From Polaribacter sp. BAL334 (GTDB lineage: Bacteria > Bacteroidota > Bacteroidia > Flavobacteriales > Flavobacteriaceae), in contig NZ_JADWOV010000301.1 in NCBI RefSeq assembly GCF_015767435.1, forward strand, positions 310,001 to 374,000: a DNA stretch of 64,000 nt, read 5' to 3'. A model generated the notes under the pieces. That model was given only the letters and a program-made list of their open reading frames with translations. It was not told where the DNA came from and did not search any database. Positions 60,427-64,000 of this stretch are shown piece after piece. The translations under genes were made by a program, and so were the position numbers. Each line of letters begins with the position of its first letter. Positions within the stretch are counted from its first letter, which is position 1.

Positions 60427-61295
60427 AGAGAAGGGTTTAATAAATGAAATTCAGTTACTTTTATCTTGTTAATTTGGTCAATTAAACTAGCGTTAATTTT
60501 TTGTTTTAGTGACTCAATGTTTTGTTCTAATTGATTTAATGAATCTACACCAATTAGAACATTGTCAATGAGTGATTGTTGTGTACAATAATTTATGGCC
60601 AATTGAGCTAAAGGAATTTTGTTATTTTTAGCTATTTTTGATATTTCTACAAGTTCAATTTGAAGACTTTTTACTGTGTCATTTTTTGAATGTATATCCT
60701 TAAAAAACAATCCTTGCAAAAATGCTGATCGTGTGTGAATTATTTTTCCTTTTTGTTTTGCTTTTTCTAAAATATTACCTCGCTGAGTGATGTTATCAAA
60801 TAAATTAAAAGGCAACTGAATAATATCCACAGCATCATTTAATAAAACTTCCTCTATTTCTTGGTTTGTGTAAACTGAAACTCCGACATATTTTATTTTA
60901 CCACTATTTTTCAAATTGATTAGCACATCAAAATAATCAATGTTTTCTTTATAACTTGAAAAACTATGAAACAATAACGCATAAAGGTGGGTTACGTGTA
61001 ATTCACTTAAATACGTATTCACTTTATCATTAATGTTTGAGTTCAATTGATGTGGTAATTTTGTAATAACTTCAAATAATTTATCAGGATTTTTTTTATG
61101 AAATTCCCCAATTACAAGATGGGCATTGCCATAAGCTTCAGCTGAGTCTAAAATTTGTATTCCTTGACTAAATGCATATTTTAAAATTTGATGACTATCT
61201 TGTAAACTAACTTGTCCATTAGTATTGTTAATGCCATAGTCAAGCCCAAACTGAACTGTACCTAAAATTAGTTTATGGTTAGCATTTTTAAGCAT
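60417..61295 (-). CDS. Aldo/keto reductase
   Basis: A 292-residue AKR. LILGTVQFGLDYGI, LDSAEAYGNAH (Asp and catalytic Tyr), VITKLPHQL (Lys) and LYALLFHSF (His) form the catalytic tetrad. The NAD(P) site is in the C-terminal IPLAQLAINYC...LIGV part. It probably reduces a keto or aldehyde sugar in this pathway. It overlaps the upstream GNAT gene by 8 bases and the downstream SpsF-type gene by 10. Confidence 0.88.
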   Translation of the reverse strand: MLKNANHKLILGTVQFGLDYGINNTNGQVSLQDSHQILKYAFSQGIQILDSAEAYGNAHLVIGEFHKKNPDKLFEVITKLPHQLNSNINDKVNTYLSELHVTHLYALLFHSFSSYKENIDYFDVLINLKNSGKIKYVGVSVYTNQEIEEVLLNDAVDIIQLPFNLFDNITQRGNILEKAKQKGKIIHTRSAFLQGLFFKDIHSKNDTVKSLQIELVEISKIAKNNKIPLAQLAINYCTQQSLIDNVLIGVDSLNQLEQNIESLKQKINASLIDQINKIKVTEFHLLNPSLWN

Positions 61296-61809
61296 TGATT
61301 GACATTCTTAAAGAATTACTTATTTGATGATTATACTCTTTTGTCCCGATAATAATTTTGTCTATTTTAAAACCAATTTTTTTATATAATTCAACAGCTG
61401 ACATGTTATTTTCAATAACTCCCAAAGTTACTTTTGATAATTTAAGCTCGCTAAAACAAAAGTTTAGTATTGTATTTGTAGCCTCTTTTGCATACCCTTT
61501 GCCCCAACTTTCTTTATCACCTATTAGAATTCCGTATTCGCCAGATTTTGTCTTGATATCTATGGGATCTATCTTGATATTTCCAATATGTTTTTTCGAA
61601 TCTTTTATGTGAATTGCCCAAAAGTATATTTCTTTTTCATATAAATTTTCTATGTATTTTTTTAAAAGTTCTATTGTATATCCTCCTCTTGTTTCAAGAT
61701 ACTTATTTACTTCAGAATCATTAATCCAGTTAACATAATCAATTGAAATATGCTCTTTATTAACTCTCTTGTAAAATAATCTTTCAGATTCTAATTCAAT
61801 ATTTCTCAC
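61288..61809 (-). CDS. GNAT N-acetyltransferase, PseH candidate
   Basis: A 173-residue GNAT. I chose the GTG at 61809, which begins at the conserved RNIELESERLFYKRV and overlaps the pseC end by 14 bases; the longer frame reaches 61854 inside pseC. HIGNIKIDPID, EYGILIGDKESWGKGYAKEAT and ENNMSAVELYKKIGF are GNAT motifs A and B. Directly after pseC, it holds the usual position of PseH, which N-acetylates the PseC product. Confidence 0.82.
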   Translation of the reverse strand: MRNIELESERLFYKRVNKEHISIDYVNWINDSEVNKYLETRGGYTIELLKKYIENLYEKEIYFWAIHIKDSKKHIGNIKIDPIDIKTKSGEYGILIGDKESWGKGYAKEATNTILNFCFSELKLSKVTLGVIENNMSAVELYKKIGFKIDKIIIGTKEYNHQISNSLRMSINA

Positions 61810-62983
61810 TATAAAATAAATTAATAGCATCAATGACATACTGTTGTTCATCACTTGTCAGTGTTGGATACATTGGCAAACTAATGCACTGTTTATAGTA
61901 ATTTTCGGCATGTGGAAAATCTCCAACTTTCCACCCTAAATCTTGATAATAAGGCATTAAGTGACAGGGAATATAATGAATTTGACAATATATATTCTTA
62001 GTTTTTAAGTAATTGTATAAGTTCAATCGATCTTTAACTTCTAAAATATAGAGGTGATACGCGTTACCTTCAATTATTCCAGATTGACCAATAACAAAAA
62101 AAGCATTTTTAAACGCATTAAAATATGTTGAAGCTATATTTCTTCTTAGTTTAATTCCTTCATCAGCTCTTAAAAGTTGACTATGACCTAATGCCGCTTG
62201 AAAATCTGTGATACGATAATTGTATCCTAAAACCTGCATTTCCATGTACCATCCAGGATATTCATCAAAGCCACCTGCCAATTCAATTGAATTGGTATAT
62301 AAATCATTATTTTTTACAATACCATGAGTACGTAATTGAAGTAATTTATTGTAAAGTGTTTCATTATTTGTGGTTATCATTCCTCCCTCTCCTGATGCAA
62401 TATGTTTTACAGGATGAAATGAAAAAATTGCTAAATCAGCAAACTTACCATTTCCACAAGTTTGATTTTTATTTTCACTATCTGTAAAAAAACCACCTGG
62501 AGCATGACACGCATCTTCAATAATCCAAAGATTGTATTCATCAGCTAATTCCCTAAAAGCTTCTAAATTAGTTGCTCTTCCTGCAAAATCTACAGGGATA
62601 ATTCCTTTGTAAGTTCCTTTTGGGGATGCTTCTAAAAGTTTTCTAACTTTTAGAATATCTAGTAAATAAGTCTCAGGATCAATATCAGAAAACACGACTT
62701 CTCCTCCACAATATCGAATACAATTGGCAGAAGCTGCAAAGGTTATTGGAGTTGTAATTACTTTGTCACCTTCGTTAACGCCAAGTGCTAATGTACACAA
62801 ATGTAAAGCTGCAGTGCCATTTGCCAATGCTACTGCATATTTACTACCTACATAATTTGCAAAAGCATTCTCAAATTCGGCTATTTTAGGGCCTTGAGTT
62901 AAATAATCTGACTTTAACGTTTCTAAAACAACTTTTATATCATCGTCAGTAATATTCTGTCTTCCGTAAGGTATTGCTTTCAT
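61796..62983 (-). CDS. pseC: UDP-4-amino-4,6-dideoxy-N-acetyl-beta-L-altrosamine transaminase
   Basis: A 395-residue DegT/DnrJ/EryC1-family PLP aminotransferase. The PLP lysine is K193 in IFSFHPVKHIASGEGGM, IIEDACHAPGG holds the PLP-binding Asp, and TPITFAASANCIRYCGGEVVFSD is typical of PseC. It transaminates the PseB product at C4. It starts 3 bases after pseB and is followed by an overlapping GNAT gene. Confidence 0.93.
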   Translation of the reverse strand: MKAIPYGRQNITDDDIKVVLETLKSDYLTQGPKIAEFENAFANYVGSKYAVALANGTAALHLCTLALGVNEGDKVITTPITFAASANCIRYCGGEVVFSDIDPETYLLDILKVRKLLEASPKGTYKGIIPVDFAGRATNLEAFRELADEYNLWIIEDACHAPGGFFTDSENKNQTCGNGKFADLAIFSFHPVKHIASGEGGMITTNNETLYNKLLQLRTHGIVKNNDLYTNSIELAGGFDEYPGWYMEMQVLGYNYRITDFQAALGHSQLLRADEGIKLRRNIASTYFNAFKNAFFVIGQSGIIEGNAYHLYILEVKDRLNLYNYLKTKNIYCQIHYIPCHLMPYYQDLGWKVGDFPHAENYYKQCISLPMYPTLTSDEQQYVIDAINLFYSEKY

Positions 62984-62986
62984 GGG

Positions 62987-63997
62987 TTAAATTTCGAAAT
63001 TTGAATCAACATGTTCTTTAATTAGTAAACGCAAAGAATCAACAGTTTCCCATTCAGTATTTGTTCCAGAATTATACGCAAAACCATGAGGAACTAATTT
63101 AGCATTAAAATGAGTCATAAAATCACTTATATTCCAAAATGGTGTTTGAGGTAAAATCACATAATAACGATCTAAATCGTATGTAAAAAAAGAATCTGAA
63201 GAAGTAATCATTTCTTCGTGTATTTTTTCTCCTGGTCTTATTCCGACTTCTTTATGTTCACAGTTTGGACCTATCGCTTTTGCAATATCAGTAATTTTAT
63301 AAGAAGGTATTTTAGGGATAAAAATTTCACCACCCCAAGCTGTACTTAAAGCATGAAGAACCATATCTACTCCACCTTGAAGAGAGATGTTAAAACGTGT
63401 CATTTCTTTAACAGTAATAGGCAATAAACCTTCTTCTCTTTTTTTAAGAAAGAAGGGAATTACAGATCCATTAGAACCCATGACATTACCATATCTAACA
63501 ACAGAAAATTTAATATTAAGCTTTCCTCTAATATTATTGGCCGCAACAAAAAGTTTATCCGAAGTTAACTTTGTTGCTCCATATAAATTAATTGGGGCGC
63601 ATGCTTTGTCAGTTGACAATGCAACCACATGTTGCACTTGGGTTTGTAAAGCAGCTTGTATTACGTTTTCTGCACCACCAACATTTGTTTTTACACATTC
63701 ATCTGGATTGTATTCTGCAATATGAACATGTTTCATAGCAGCTGCATGAATGACATAATCTATCCCATTAAAAGCCCTAACCAATCTTTCTCTATCTCTC
63801 ACATCACCAATAAAAAAACGTACTTGAGGATATTTAGAGACAGGATAATCTTGAGCCATTTGATATTGTTTTTGCTCATCTCTTGAAAAGATAACTAATC
63901 TTTTAACATTTGGCCATTTGGTTAATATGTGCTTGGTTAATGCTTTACCAAGGGAACCAGTTCCTCCAGTTATTAACACTGATTTGTTATCTAGCAT
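62987..63997 (-). CDS. pseB: UDP-N-acetylglucosamine 4,6-dehydratase (inverting)
   Basis: A 336-residue extended-SDR dehydratase. The NAD-binding loop GGTGSLGKAL (about 11-20), IFSRDEQKQYQM, and LSTDKACAPINLYGATKL (TDK plus Y-x3-K) match PseB/FlaA1. It converts UDP-GlcNAc to the 4-keto-6-deoxy-L-altro sugar, the first pseudaminic acid step. It is complete, with the ATG 3 bases from the right edge. The operon promoter, and possibly further genes, lie beyond the window. Confidence 0.94.
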   Translation of the reverse strand: MLDNKSVLITGGTGSLGKALTKHILTKWPNVKRLVIFSRDEQKQYQMAQDYPVSKYPQVRFFIGDVRDRERLVRAFNGIDYVIHAAAMKHVHIAEYNPDECVKTNVGGAENVIQAALQTQVQHVVALSTDKACAPINLYGATKLTSDKLFVAANNIRGKLNIKFSVVRYGNVMGSNGSVIPFFLKKREEGLLPITVKEMTRFNISLQGGVDMVLHALSTAWGGEIFIPKIPSYKITDIAKAIGPNCEHKEVGIRPGEKIHEEMITSSDSFFTYDLDRYYVILPQTPFWNISDFMTHFNAKLVPHGFAYNSGTNTEWETVDSLRLLIKEHVDSNFEI

Positions 63998-64000
63998 ACT

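Overview
The window comes from an AT-rich chromosome of a Bacteroidota bacterium, most likely a marine-type Flavobacteriaceae (Polaribacter/Tenacibaculum-like; genus not proven). The signs are two proteins with type IX secretion (T9SS) C-terminal sorting domains, a TonB-dependent receptor, DUF5686, DUF983 and DUF2911 proteins, and many upstream regions carrying the Bacteroidota -7 element TAnnTTTG, several with a TTG -33 element. There is no prophage, transposase, integrase or CRISPR array.

Bases 1-44000 are mostly housekeeping genes in short operons. In order: DUF983 (cut by the left edge); an ABC-F ATPase, a PLP desulfhydrase/deaminase-like enzyme and a glucosaminidase lipoprotein; a vWA protein; gamma-carbonic anhydrase; a Spy-like helical protein; MscS channel; DUF5686 protein; moaD and moaE split by a DUF3817 gene; heme A synthase; cold-shock protein; nrdB-nrdA followed by dgt (dNTP synthesis and dNTP hydrolysis side by side); a T9SS metalloprotease, a small lipoprotein and a very large BNR-repeat T9SS protein; dxs; tadA; S9 peptidase; an UmuD homologue without UmuC; a MocR regulator divergent from a TonB receptor; a cupin/JmjC protein; two very small paralogous zinc-ribbon proteins; rseP; SCO; feoA-feoB plus a 38-residue FeoB-associated protein under a Fur-type operator; DUF2911; tRNA-Asp; DUF58; and an M1 aminopeptidase lipoprotein.

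Bases 44148-63997 are a surface-polysaccharide locus. A plus-strand export module (Wza-like lipoprotein, Wzc-like tyrosine autokinase, methyltransferase, PhyH-like dioxygenase) converges on a tightly packed 16-gene minus-strand operon. From its 5' end the operon encodes PseB, PseC, a GNAT, an aldo/keto reductase, an SpsF-type nucleotidyltransferase, a class III aminotransferase, a second GNAT, an SDR, a metallophosphoesterase, an ATP-grasp ligase, PseI, a flippase, a GT4, an unassigned protein, an EpsG-type polymerase and a GT2. PseB, PseC and PseI point to a pseudaminic-acid-type nonulosonate, but no PseG hydrolase is visible and several extra enzymes lie between the pse genes. The locus therefore probably makes a modified nonulosonate or a second unusual amino sugar, which is then flipped, polymerised and exported. 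This is the best candidate in the window for an undescribed pathway.

Four coding features are too small or start differently from a simple ORF reading and matter most to a reader: the two 51-residue zinc ribbons (34183-34338 and 34552-34707), the FeoB-associated peptide (39403-39519), and the TTG starts of feoA and dxs. Terminator hairpins, promoter elements and probable operators are listed where the sequence shows them.
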